DNA from: an uncultured Spartobacteria bacterium
GTDB taxonomy: Bacteria > Verrucomicrobiota > Verrucomicrobiia > Chthoniobacterales > Terrimicrobiaceae
NCBI GenBank assembly: GCA_937960895.1
Contig: CALCJD010000050.1
Coordinates: 1 to 41,754, forward strand
DNA length: 41,754 nucleotides
Direction of reading: 5' to 3'
Shown here piece by piece: positions 17,514 to 25,610 of the stretch; within the stretch, counting starts at the first letter, position 1, and every line of letters starts with the position of its first letter. Below the pieces are notes generated by a model, which was not told where the DNA came from, did not search any database, and saw only the letters and a program-made list of their open reading frames with translations. The position numbers were made by a program, and so were the translations under genes.

Positions 17514-18317
17514 ATGAAAATTCTCCGCTACCTCGACCCCGAAGGAAACATTCGTTACGGCGACCAAAAGTCCCCCGATCAGGTGGAGCGTCTCGAAGGG
17601 GATCCATTTTCCGGTCTGACCCCGACCGGAGAAGGGGCGCGGGTGGCCAGGGTTCTCGCGCCGGTTTCCCCGGCGGCCATCCTTTGCATCGGCCTCAATT
17701 ACCGGCATCACGCCGCCGAGAGTGGGGCGAAGCCGCCGGAACGGCCGATTCTTTTCCTCAAGAGCCCGAACACCCTCCAAAACCCCGGCGATCCGATTGA
17801 GATTCCCACGCATCTCGCCAGTCACGAAGTCGACTACGAATGTGAGCTTGTCGTGGTGATCGGGAAGACCTGCAAGAATGTGAAGCGGGAAAACGCCCTC
17901 GATTATGTGCTGGGTTACACCTGCGGAAACGACGTGAGCGCCCGGGACTGGCAGATCAAGCGGGGCGGCGGTCAGTGGTGCCGCGGCAAGTCCTTCGACA
18001 CCTTCGCTCCGCTCGGCCCCGTACTGGTCACGACGGACGAGATCCCCAACCCCAACACGCTTGCGATCAGGACGATTGTCAACGGGGAGGTCGTTCAGGA
18101 CTGGAACACCAACGACATGATCTTTGACGTGCCGACCCTGATCGAATTCCTCAGCGGCAGCACGACCCTTCTGCCGGGAACGGTGATTTTCACGGGAACG
18201 CCCCACGGCGTCGGCATGGCCGCCCAACCGCCGCGCTGGCTCAAACCCGGCGACGAAGTGACAGTTGAAATCGAAAAGATCGGGAAGCTGACGAATCCCG
18301 TCGTCAACGAGGTGTAG
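17514..18317 (+). CDS. Fumarylacetoacetate hydrolase family protein
   Basis: 267 aa. The FAH fold is indicated by CIGLNYRHHAAESG (58-71), the metal-binding E-x-E (Glu109, Glu111 in VDYECELVVVIG), GNDVSARDWQ with Asp140 as the third expected ligand, KSFDTFAPLGP and the C-terminal GTPHGVG loop. Family members hydrolyse or decarboxylate beta-diketo or 2-oxo acids, often as the last steps of aromatic or sugar-acid breakdown. The ATG at 17514 gives the standard N-terminus MKILRY; an in-frame ATG further upstream gives a long atypical leader. Divergence from the M81/IclR/RidA operon across a shared operator suggests the same pathway. The precise substrate is unknown. Confidence 0.9.
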   Translation: MKILRYLDPEGNIRYGDQKSPDQVERLEGDPFSGLTPTGEGARVARVLAPVSPAAILCIGLNYRHHAAESGAKPPERPILFLKSPNTLQNPGDPIEIPTHLASHEVDYECELVVVIGKTCKNVKRENALDYVLGYTCGNDVSARDWQIKRGGGQWCRGKSFDTFAPLGPVLVTTDEIPNPNTLAIRTIVNGEVVQDWNTNDMIFDVPTLIEFLSGSTTLLPGTVIFTGTPHGVGMAAQPPRWLKPGDEVTVEIEKIGKLTNPVVNEV

Positions 18318-18344
18318 GCGGTTTTCGCCGTTTCGGGAAAAAAG

Positions 18345-18372
18345 AAGGGGCGGCTGCGGGGCCGCCCCTTTT
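18345..18372. terminator. Bidirectional terminator between FAA hydrolase and nagB
   Basis: AAGGGGCGGC (18345-18354) pairs with GCCGCCCCTT (18361-18370) around a 6-nt loop. TTTT ends the right side, and an A-rich run to the left gives T-rich RNA for leftward transcription. It sits between convergent genes. Confidence 0.85.
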
Positions 18373-18392
18373 GCTTGGAAGCCGTCCGGGTT

Positions 18393-19181
18393 TCAGACCC
18401 TCTGCCACTCCGGTTTGTTGTCGTACACCCAGCGGTAATAATCCTGCCGCGTCAACCGGGAGGCGGCGGCCTCATCGAGAAGGAAGCGGGCGTTCCGGTG
18501 GAGTTGCAGGCTGGAGGCGGGCACGGAACTGCTGACGGGGCCTTCGACGCTGGCCGCGACCGCAGCGGCCTTGCCCGCGCCGAAGGCGAGAAGCAGCACT
18601 TCGCGGGCGTCGAGGATGGTGCCGATGCCCATGGTGAGCACGTGGTGCGGCACCTGGTCCGGCGAATCAAAGAACGGGGCGTTGTCGGAGCGGGTGCGGG
18701 CGGTCAGGGTCTTGATGCGGGTGCGCGAGGCGAGCGACGACGCCGGTTCGTTGAACCCGATGTGACCGTCACTGCCGATGCCAAGGATCTGCAGGTCGAT
18801 GCCGCCCGCGCGGCGGATCTCCTCCTCATACCACTCGCAGTATTCCTCCGTTTTCTCGCCGGCCACCGTTCCGCTCGGAATGTGGATGTTGGCCGGAGGA
18901 ACATTGATGTGATCGAAGAGATTCTTCCGCATGAAGTGGGCGTAGGAGGCCGGGTGATCCGGTCCCAGGCCCACGTATTCATCGAGGTTGAACGTGCGCA
19001 CCCGGGAAAAATCCAGGCCCTCCTCGCGGTGCAGGCGGATGAGTTCGGCATACAGGCGCAGGGGTGTGCTGCCGGTGGCCAGGCCCAGCACGGCGTTGGG
19101 TTTCCTGCGAACCAGCCGCGCGATGTAGCGCGCGCACAGCTTGCTGGCGGCTTCGGCGTCCGATTGAATGATGATTTCCAT
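18393..19181 (-). CDS. nagB: Glucosamine-6-phosphate deaminase
   Basis: 262 aa, normal length. It converts glucosamine-6-phosphate to fructose-6-phosphate and ammonia in the cytoplasm. Hallmarks: LGLATGSTP phosphate loop (32-40), FNLDEYVGL with the proton-relay Asp67, and LGIGSDGHIGFNEP with Asp138, His140 and Glu145 at the same relative spacing as the catalytic residues of the E. coli enzyme. It is the last gene of the leftward amino-sugar operon, starting 3 nt after the stop of the PIG-L deacetylase gene, and is followed by the terminator at 18345-18372. No nagA-type deacetylase is present in the window. Confidence 0.95.
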   Translation of the reverse strand: MEIIIQSDAEAASKLCARYIARLVRRKPNAVLGLATGSTPLRLYAELIRLHREEGLDFSRVRTFNLDEYVGLGPDHPASYAHFMRKNLFDHINVPPANIHIPSGTVAGEKTEEYCEWYEEEIRRAGGIDLQILGIGSDGHIGFNEPASSLASRTRIKTLTARTRSDNAPFFDSPDQVPHHVLTMGIGTILDAREVLLLAFGAGKAAAVAASVEGPVSSSVPASSLQLHRNARFLLDEAAASRLTRQDYYRWVYDNKPEWQRV

Positions 19182-19184
19182 AAA

Positions 19185-20036
19185 TCAGTTTTTGGCGATG
19201 TGGCGGAGCCGGGTTTCCACGTCGGCGCGGAACCGGTCGATGTAACCCAGCGTGAATTCCACGAGGTCGAGGTTGTCGTTCAGGATGAGCGGGGTGAGAT
19301 CCAAGGCGAGGGTGGCCTCGGCGGACTGGTCGCTCTGCCGCGGATTCGCATAGGTGGCATTGGCCCGGCGCCGCCCCTCGGTCGCGAGGTCGTAGCGCTT
19401 GCCGCCGCCGATCTGGGAGTCAAATACCCCGTTCAGCGCCGCGGCAAAATGCGGTTTTCCACCCACGTCAAAGACGACCTTCTCCTCGTCGTTCACCCAG
19501 TCGAGGCCGCGCCACACCTCGCATCCGTAGAGCGCGCGCGGACGCCGGGCGGCGGGCAGCGCGCGGATGGCCTTGAGCGTGGCGCCGAGCACCTGGATGT
19601 GGGTGTCGTGTTTGTCGGCCGGGTTGTGGGTGTAGACAATCTCGGGCTGGGCGGCGGTCAGGATGGCCGTCAGATCCGCCACGAGTCCGGCGTGGGATTT
19701 CCGGATTTCCGCGCTGGAAAAGTCCAGCTGCGCCATGAATCCGTACTGTCCGATCTGGGCCGCAAGGCGTTGTTCCTGCCTCCGGATGCGGCAAAGTTCC
19801 CCGTCCGAGCAGTCGGCATACGGGCCGGTTCGCGAACTGCCGGCGCCGTTGGTGCAGACCACCCCGGAGAACCATTTCTTTTGATTCCGGAAGCATTCCA
19901 GAATGCCCTGATAGGCCATGAACTCCAGGTCGTCCTGATGGGCGCCGATGCCGAGATGGGTGGTGCGTGCCAGGGCGTCCGGGAGTCCGGTGCCGTCGGG
20001 AATGAAGAGGTCCGCTGTGTCTTTTTGGAATGTCAT
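19185..20036 (-). CDS. PIG-L/LmbE family N-deacetylase
   Basis: 283 aa. The zinc-binding motif AHQDDLE (residues 32-38; AHPDD in most relatives, Gln for Pro here) and the second motif HNPADKHDTH (137-146), supplying the last His ligand, mark the PIG-L/LmbE family of Zn-dependent deacetylases. These enzymes remove acetyl groups from N-acetylglucosamine in various small molecules or oligosaccharides. No signal peptide is seen. Placed between a sugar kinase and nagB with gaps of only a few bases, it probably deacetylates an amino sugar before deamination, in place of the missing nagA. The exact substrate is inferred, not shown. Confidence 0.9.
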   Translation of the reverse strand: MTFQKDTADLFIPDGTGLPDALARTTHLGIGAHQDDLEFMAYQGILECFRNQKKWFSGVVCTNGAGSSRTGPYADCSDGELCRIRRQEQRLAAQIGQYGFMAQLDFSSAEIRKSHAGLVADLTAILTAAQPEIVYTHNPADKHDTHIQVLGATLKAIRALPAARRPRALYGCEVWRGLDWVNDEEKVVFDVGGKPHFAAALNGVFDSQIGGGKRYDLATEGRRRANATYANPRQSDQSAEATLALDLTPLILNDNLDLVEFTLGYIDRFRADVETRLRHIAKN

Positions 20037-20039
20037 GGG

Positions 20040-21413
20040 TCAGGAATGGAATTCGCCAAGACCGGCGGCTGCCACGGCCAGGCCGGTGCTGCGCCCGTCT
20101 TCGCGGGGTAGATGGATTTCCGTCGATCCTGCCATCCCGGGATAATTTTCGGCGAGCACCTTCCGCGCGGTTTCGAGCAGCAGGCTGCCGCCGGGACCGA
20201 GGGTGAGTCCCCCCAGGATCAGGACGTGACGGAAGTCGTAAAACTGCGCGTAAAGCGGGAGGGCATGACCCAGATAGGTGCCGATGGTTTCATAGATTGA
20301 AACCGCACGGGAGTCGCCCTCCGCCATCAGGGCCTGGACCCGGTTGAGCTGTCCGGACATGCCGAGTCCGTCCGGCACCGCAATGCCCGCGGGTTTCAGG
20401 AGCCGGCTGGCGGCCTGTTGGGAGAAATATTGTGCGCCCACGCCGTAGTCCCCGGACCATTCGTCGCGGGCGGCGGTGTCGGCGATATCGACCGGGACGA
20501 AGGCCAGTTCGTTGATCCATCCCGTCATTTGTCCGGCCGGATTGATGTACCCGCCCGCCTGACTGGATCCCATGGCGATGCCGAGGAGCCCGCTCACGCC
20601 CAGGGAGCGGGCCCCGACGAGGGCGGTGGCGTCGCCGTCGTTGACCACCGTGAGCGGGACGCCCCATTTGTCCCGCAGGCGCAGAAAAAGATTGCGCCCC
20701 TCGGCCATTTTTTCCGGGGCGAGTCCGAGAAGCAGCGAACTCACCATGAGGCGATTGGCCACGATCACCCCGGCGGAACTTCCCCCGATCGAGTCGACGC
20801 GCGGCAGATGCGCGGCCGCCTTTTGAAGACAGCGGTCGATGTGCCGGAAATGATAGTCGGGATCCGCCTGTTCCGAAGGATTCCAGGCGAAGGCCTCGGC
20901 GAAGACCGTTTCGCCGTCCCGCACCGCGGCCACCTTGCAATAACTCGCGCCGAGGTCGAAACCGAGCCGGCAGCCGTCGAGGTTTCCGCCCACCGTGGCG
21001 CCGTCATCCCGCGCCGCGGGCAGGTCTCCGGAGGTCACCGTCACCACTTCGAAGGGGTTCTCGTAAATCGTTTCCATCATTTTCACGTCGAAGGCGCGCC
21101 GGCCTTCGCGGGAGTAGGTGCGGACGAGATGCCCGGCCACTTCGGGAGGCGCCGACACAAAAAGCCGCCATCCCCCCGCGGACCAGATCAGGCATTTGGT
21201 CATCCGCTCCGCGTGCAGAAGCGTGGATGGTTCGCCGGCGTCGCCGATCGGCGTTTCGAAGGCGGCCACGTTGCCGTTTTCCCGCTCCAGGGCGAGGCGC
21301 AGGATGTTGCCGCTCCGCGCCTGTTCCGACTGTTGGCGATGGAAGCGTCCGAGAGGGACGAAGGTGGGATCGAGTTGGGGAGGTGTGCCGGACAGTTCAA
21401 CCATGACGCGCAT
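20040..21413 (-). CDS. ROK family sugar kinase with an extra N-terminal domain
   Basis: 457 aa. Residues of about 149-457 form a ROK/ASKHA fold: LGFDLGASYCKVAAV (phosphate 1), VVNDGDATALVGA with the catalytic Asp259, GIAMGSSQAGGYI, and FRHVLILGGLT (adenosine region). The usual ROK zinc motif CxCGxxGCxE is not seen. The first 148 residues (including RLALERENGNVAAFETPI) lack any DNA-binding helix-turn-helix of the ROK repressor type and are unassigned. The start at 21413 overlaps the galE-like stop (ATGA). It probably phosphorylates a sugar or amino sugar at C6; its position before the deacetylase and nagB favours glucosamine or a relative. Substrate not proven. Confidence 0.83.
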   Translation of the reverse strand: MRVMVELSGTPPQLDPTFVPLGRFHRQQSEQARSGNILRLALERENGNVAAFETPIGDAGEPSTLLHAERMTKCLIWSAGGWRLFVSAPPEVAGHLVRTYSREGRRAFDVKMMETIYENPFEVVTVTSGDLPAARDDGATVGGNLDGCRLGFDLGASYCKVAAVRDGETVFAEAFAWNPSEQADPDYHFRHIDRCLQKAAAHLPRVDSIGGSSAGVIVANRLMVSSLLLGLAPEKMAEGRNLFLRLRDKWGVPLTVVNDGDATALVGARSLGVSGLLGIAMGSSQAGGYINPAGQMTGWINELAFVPVDIADTAARDEWSGDYGVGAQYFSQQAASRLLKPAGIAVPDGLGMSGQLNRVQALMAEGDSRAVSIYETIGTYLGHALPLYAQFYDFRHVLILGGLTLGPGGSLLLETARKVLAENYPGMAGSTEIHLPREDGRSTGLAVAAAGLGEFHS

Positions 21414-22336
21414 CAGCCGGCGGAAAGCCGCCGGAAATAACGGATCGTTTCGGCAAGCCCCTCCTCGAGCGAACTGGTCGGACGGAATCCCGTGGCGGCC
21501 AGGCGGTCCACGGCGGCGCACGAATGCCGGATGTCGCCGGCACGCTCCGGCGCATGCTGAATCGTCGAAGAGGATCCGGTTTCCGCAAGAATTCTGCGGG
21601 CGATTTCGTTGATGGTTCCGCTTTTTCCGTATCCGGCGTTGAACACGCCGGTCGCGCCCGGGGTCCGGGCGAGATGCACCAGGGCGGCGACGATGTCCTT
21701 CACGTAAATGAAGTCGCGGGTCTGTTCGCCGTCGCCGAAAATGGTGAGCGGTTCCCCGGCGAGGGCCTTGCGTACAAAGATCGGGATGGCGGCGGCGTAG
21801 GGACTGGCGGGGTCCTGGCGGGGACCGAAGACGTTAAAAAACCGCAGGCACGCCGTCTCGAGCCATTTTTCGCGGCGATACAAATCGCAATAAAATTCGC
21901 CGTCGAGTTTGGTGATGGCGTAGGGGCTGCGCGGATCCGGGGTCATGTCCTCCGTCTTGGGGGAGAGGGGATTTTCCCCGTAGACCGCGGCCGAACTGGC
22001 AAAACACAGCTTGCGCACTCCGGCGTGGCGAGCGGATTCCAGCACGTTCAAAAGTCCGGTGACGTTGATTTCTACCGTTTCATGCGGCCGGGCGACGGAT
22101 TCCGGAACGCTGACCAGCGCGGCGAGGTGAAACACCACATCGACCCCCTTCATGACCCCGTCCAGCAGGCCGCGGTCCAGGACGGATCCCTCATGAAAGG
22201 TGCAGCGGAATCCCTCGAGATTGGAGCGGTGCCCCGTGCGCAGGTTGTCGAGGACATGAATGTCCGGCTGTCCCTGGAAGTGTTCGACGAGATGGCTGCC
22301 GATGAATCCGGAGCCTCCGGTGATGAGAATCTTCAT
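21413..22336 (-). CDS. NAD-dependent sugar epimerase, GalE-like extended SDR
   Basis: 307 aa. Extended SDR enzyme with TGGSGFIGSH (NAD-binding, 6-15), FASSAAVYG (112-120) and the catalytic YAITK pair Tyr139/Lys143. RFFNVFGPRQDP and FGDGEQTRDFIYVKD are the conserved nucleotide-sugar segments of UDP-glucose/UDP-N-acetylhexosamine 4-epimerases. It is translationally coupled on both sides: its ATG overlaps the stop of the kinase gene and its stop overlaps the ROK start. Next to a NahK-like kinase the likely reaction is interconversion of UDP-GalNAc/UDP-GlcNAc or UDP-Gal/UDP-Glc, as in the lacto-N-biose/galacto-N-biose pathway. Specificity is not visible from the sequence. Confidence 0.87.
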   Translation of the reverse strand: MKILITGGSGFIGSHLVEHFQGQPDIHVLDNLRTGHRSNLEGFRCTFHEGSVLDRGLLDGVMKGVDVVFHLAALVSVPESVARPHETVEINVTGLLNVLESARHAGVRKLCFASSAAVYGENPLSPKTEDMTPDPRSPYAITKLDGEFYCDLYRREKWLETACLRFFNVFGPRQDPASPYAAAIPIFVRKALAGEPLTIFGDGEQTRDFIYVKDIVAALVHLARTPGATGVFNAGYGKSGTINEIARRILAETGSSSTIQHAPERAGDIRHSCAAVDRLAATGFRPTSSLEEGLAETIRYFRRLSAG

Positions 22337-23445
22337 TTGCTGCTGGTCGCGAGACGTTCGACGAGCCGGTTCATTTCCTCTTCCTGCTCCTCAATGCTCC
22401 GGACGAGGGCGATCTGGGTCCTGGCCCGGTCCAGGTTGTGTTCCGGGCGCTTGATTTTGAAATAGGTGTCGCCTTCGAGGTAGTCGGTGAGGAAACGGAT
22501 TCCGATTTCGAACGTGATGAGCTTGCCGGAAAACGCGAGGTGGCGGATTTCCGTCTCGTTGAGAAACCCCCGGGCGCTGGAGAGGTAGCCGCTGACGAGC
22601 GCCTCGAACATCGGCATCTGCATGCGGACCTTGGAAACGTCCTTTTCGTCCTCCGCGGCGGGGCTGGTGGCGGTGCGGACCAGGTCGCCGAAATCATAGA
22701 GGGCGAGCCCCGGCATGACGGTGTCCAGATCGATCACGCAAATGGCCGTCTCGGTTGCGTTGTCGATCATGACATTGTTGAGCTTGGTGTCGTTGTGGGT
22801 GATGCGTTCGGGAATGGCGCCCGCGGCCTGCAGGTCGAGAAGCACGTCGGACAGGGCCTCCCGCTCGCGGAAAAAGTTCCACTCGTCCTGCACCTCCTTC
22901 AGACGACCGTGCGCGTCCGCCTCGGCCGCGGCGCGGAGCCGGTCGAAACGCGAACGGGTGTGATGGAAGTTGGCGATGGTCTCGTGCAGGCGTCCGCCCG
23001 GCAGGTTGGCGACGAGGCGCTGGAACTCGCCGAAGGCGCGCGCCGCCTGGTAGGCTTGGCGTTCCGTCTGGATGACGTCATAGGTTTTGGCCCCTTCGAT
23101 GAAGGGATAACACCGCCAGAATCCTCCTTCCGGATCCTGGACGAAGGGTTCCCCCGTGCGGGAGGGAATCACCTGAAGCGAACGGCGCGAGGGGTCGGGA
23201 ATCCGGGCCGCCCGCAGCTGGCGCTGGGCCTCATCGGTGACCCGCAGGATGTTTTCCATCACCGCGGCGGGATTCTGAAAAATGCGATGGTTGATCCGCT
23301 GGAAGATGTAGCGGAGACGGGTGCCGGACTGGCTGAACGCCGCCACGTAGGTCTCGTTGATATGACCGGAACCGTAGGGCCGGCATTCCAGAAAGGAGCC
23401 GTAAATCTGAAAACGTTCGAAGATTTCCTGGAGGGGTGTCGTCAT
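22333..23445 (-). CDS. nahK: N-acetylhexosamine 1-kinase-like phosphotransferase (NahK type)
   Basis: 370 aa from the ATG at 23445. It closely resembles bifidobacterial NahK as I remember it: PYGSGHINETY near the start, then ITHNDTKLNNVMID with catalytic Asp219, VIDLDTVMPG with metal-binding Asp239 (20 residues on, as in NahK), AAEDEKDVSKV, FLTDYLEGDTYFKIK and the tail PEHNLDRARTQIALV. NahK phosphorylates GlcNAc or GalNAc at the anomeric carbon with ATP. It is the first gene of the operon and is directly coupled to the GalE-like epimerase, the same kinase-epimerase pair as in the galacto-N-biose pathway. The uridylyltransferase and GH112 phosphorylase of that pathway are not in the window. 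Confidence 0.87.
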   Translation of the reverse strand: MTTPLQEIFERFQIYGSFLECRPYGSGHINETYVAAFSQSGTRLRYIFQRINHRIFQNPAAVMENILRVTDEAQRQLRAARIPDPSRRSLQVIPSRTGEPFVQDPEGGFWRCYPFIEGAKTYDVIQTERQAYQAARAFGEFQRLVANLPGGRLHETIANFHHTRSRFDRLRAAAEADAHGRLKEVQDEWNFFREREALSDVLLDLQAAGAIPERITHNDTKLNNVMIDNATETAICVIDLDTVMPGLALYDFGDLVRTATSPAAEDEKDVSKVRMQMPMFEALVSGYLSSARGFLNETEIRHLAFSGKLITFEIGIRFLTDYLEGDTYFKIKRPEHNLDRARTQIALVRSIEEQEEEMNRLVERLATSSK

Positions 23446-23538
23446 GGGTGTTTTTTCCGCAAAGGTGTCCGTCCGTCCGGACCGGAGGCATGAATCAACG
23501 GTGCCATCCCTCCAAGAAAAGGAGGAACCGGCCAATAA

Positions 23539-23560
23539 TGCAATAAAACTTCTTATTGCA
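23539..23560. promoter_or_regulatory. Perfect 8+8 palindrome, operator of the amino-sugar operon
   Basis: TGCAATAA (23539-23546) and TTATTGCA (23553-23560) are exact inverted copies with a 6-nt spacer, in the gap between the leftward nahK operon and the rightward GntR/LacI-type regulator. TAGAAT (23563-23568), a good -10 match for the regulator gene, touches it. On the minus strand TTGCAA lies on its edge as a possible -35. Likely bound by the adjacent regulator for dual control. Confidence 0.7.
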
Positions 23561-23591
23561 AATAGAATCCCGGGGGGTATCGTGGCCTTCG

Positions 23592-24608
23592 ATGCCCCGG
23601 AAACCCACCCTTCACGCCCGGCGGGCGCGGGCCCGTCTGCTGGAGTTGGTCGCCGGGTTGCCGGCCCGGCGTCCATTGCCGACCCTGGCGGAACTGGCCC
23701 GGGAGATGGCCCTGCATCCTTCGACGATTTTCCGGATCCTGCGCGGCCTGGTGGAGGAGGGGATCGTCTGGCAGAGTCCGCAGGGAAAGTTTTATGCGGC
23801 ATCGGAGCGCCAGCAGAATCTGCGCGGTGTGCCGCTTTGTTTCCTCGGACGGGAAATGTGGCAGTGGAGCCGGCTTTATCAGGAGATGCTGGAAGGGATC
23901 TCCGAGGTGTGCGGAGCCAATGGCAGTCCGCTCGTTTTGTTGTCCTCGCGGAGCCTGGTGCGGCAGGCCGGTCCGGTGGCCCAGCCGGTTTTTGCCTCGC
24001 CGGAGAATCAGAAAAACGAACTGGAGCGTCTGCTGAAGGCCGCCCCGCGGGGTTGCGCGGGCTTTCTCCTCGACCATCTCTGGAAGGCGTCGGCCCTGAA
24101 GGAGACGAAATTTCCGGGCGGGGGACGGATTCAGCTGCTGGCGGGGGATGGACGGCAGGCTGCGGTTTTTGCGCCGGACTACCGGCGGGGGGCCTCGTTG
24201 GTGGCGGATTTTTTGCGCGCGAAGGGATTTTCCCGGATCGGACTGGTGCTGCCGTTCAAAAACGATCCGGCCATCGACCTCATGGAGGAGGCGTTGCGGG
24301 AGGCCCTGAGGGAGTTTGCGTTGACGGAGCTTCCCTTTTTCAAAAGGGACGCCGGATTTCCGTCCCGGCTTCGTGCGGTGGACGCCCTGGTTTGCCTCGA
24401 GGACAACGTGGCCGATGCGTTGATCCGGGAAACGGGGGCCTCGCTGCCGTTTTTGATTGCCACCCAGGGAACGGGATTGATTCAGGCGCCCCATGTGCGG
24501 TTGCGGGTGGATTACCGGCGGCTGGGACGGGCGGCGGCCTCCCATTTGCTTCACGGCACCCGGCATGTGCCGCTGGCCCCCGCCCTGATTGTGCCGGCGG
24601 AGGATTGA
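23592..24608 (+). CDS. Hybrid GntR/LacI-type transcriptional regulator
   Basis: 338 aa. The N-terminal winged HTH is GntR-like (residues of about 28-70: PLPTLAELAREMALHPSTIF, then RILRGLVEEGIVW and a wing with a Gly turn). The rest resembles a LacI/periplasmic-binding-protein sugar sensor (RGASLVADFLRAKGFSRIGL; the tail VDYRRLGRAAASHLLHG is typical of the last helices). This GntR-HTH plus LacI-sensor arrangement is common in sugar regulators. The ATG at 23592 was chosen; a TTG further upstream lies in the operator palindrome. It is divergent from the amino-sugar operon and probably responds to GlcNAc, GalNAc or a phosphate derivative. Confidence 0.85.
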   Translation: MPRKPTLHARRARARLLELVAGLPARRPLPTLAELAREMALHPSTIFRILRGLVEEGIVWQSPQGKFYAASERQQNLRGVPLCFLGREMWQWSRLYQEMLEGISEVCGANGSPLVLLSSRSLVRQAGPVAQPVFASPENQKNELERLLKAAPRGCAGFLLDHLWKASALKETKFPGGGRIQLLAGDGRQAAVFAPDYRRGASLVADFLRAKGFSRIGLVLPFKNDPAIDLMEEALREALREFALTELPFFKRDAGFPSRLRAVDALVCLEDNVADALIRETGASLPFLIATQGTGLIQAPHVRLRVDYRRLGRAAASHLLHGTRHVPLAPALIVPAED

Positions 24609-24662
24609 GCCGCAGGCGGGGATTTCCTGGCGAATAGGGGGGAGGGAAAAGTGCCCGGCGGT

Positions 24663-25511
24663 TCAACGTTTTCCGGTTGGGCCGGCGGCCCATTGGGAAG
24701 GGGACATTCCGGTTTCCTTTTTGAAGGCGCGGTAAAAGGTGGAAAGGTCCTCGTAGCCGCACTCGAAGGCCGCGGCGATGGGTGAGCGTCCCTGTTCCCG
24801 GAGCAGCCTCCCGGCGTGGCGGATGCGCAGTTTTCGCACGTGTTCGCCGTAGGTTCGCCCCGTCAGTTCGCTGAAAAGCTGGGTGAAACGCCGCCGACTC
24901 ATCCCGGTTTCCCTTGCCGCGTCCTCCAGACTGCGGTGCAGATAAAACCCGGTGTCCAACCGTCGGAGGAATTCCGCGAGGCGGCCCCGGCTGTCGCGTG
25001 GTTCGTCCGCGGTCCGGGCGTTTTTCGGAGAGGCGAGCAGGCGGGCAAAGAGTTCTGCGGCGAGGGCAAAACGGCGCAGATCGTGGACAGCCCTTTCTTC
25101 CGCGGCTCGCGGGGAATTGTGCGGCAGGGCGGCGAATTGCCGCAGGACGAGCAGGACGGGTTGAACGACGGCGGGCTCACGGGTGACGCGGACACCCGCG
25201 GCTTTTCCGGACGGAATCAACGGCAGGCTCTCCGCAAGGCACAGGATGTAAAGATGGAGCGGGGATCCCGCGGCGTCCCGGATGCGATGGCGGTTTCCCG
25301 AACCCACCAGGGCGATCCCTCCGGGGGCCAGACAATGCGAGGCCCCGCCGCCGAGTTCCACTTCGAGGCGTCCTTTGCCATGCAGCGGTGCAATGATTTT
25401 GTGGAAGGCCTCGGAAGTCCACGGCATCCGGAATTGGCGGGCATGGACGCTTTCCAGCAGGCAGAGTCCCGCGTTCCAGTGAACCGGCAGGGGGGAGCGA
25501 ACCTTGCGCAT
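24663..25511 (-). CDS. AraC family transcriptional regulator
   Basis: 282 aa. The C-terminal double HTH is clear (residues of about 185-280): SLEDAARETGMSRRRFTQLF, then SPIAAAFECGYEDLSTFYRA and FKKETGMSPSQW. The N-terminal 150 residues look like a cupin sensor (LHGKGRLEVELGGGASHCLA). The start is the ATG at 25511 (MRKVRSPLPVHW); the open frame continues far upstream, but that part is only antisense to the Rieske-methyltransferase gene. It is divergent from that gene across 99 nt and may regulate it, but no repeat pair was noticed in the gap. Effector unknown. Confidence 0.88.
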   Translation of the reverse strand: MRKVRSPLPVHWNAGLCLLESVHARQFRMPWTSEAFHKIIAPLHGKGRLEVELGGGASHCLAPGGIALVGSGNRHRIRDAAGSPLHLYILCLAESLPLIPSGKAAGVRVTREPAVVQPVLLVLRQFAALPHNSPRAAEERAVHDLRRFALAAELFARLLASPKNARTADEPRDSRGRLAEFLRRLDTGFYLHRSLEDAARETGMSRRRFTQLFSELTGRTYGEHVRKLRIRHAGRLLREQGRSPIAAAFECGYEDLSTFYRAFKKETGMSPSQWAAGPTGKR

Positions 25512-25610
25512 GAAGGAGAGTCCCAGGGTAGGGGGGATTGCCCGATTTGCAAAGGATTCCCTGCCCGGGTTACAAAGACAGTGCGGTCGGCGGACTGTTA
25601 GGATAGCGGC

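Noticed and set aside
18375..20111. 578-residue plus-strand frame opposite nagB and the PIG-L gene
   Set aside because: The opposite strand encodes two enzymes with intact catalytic motifs; this frame has none.
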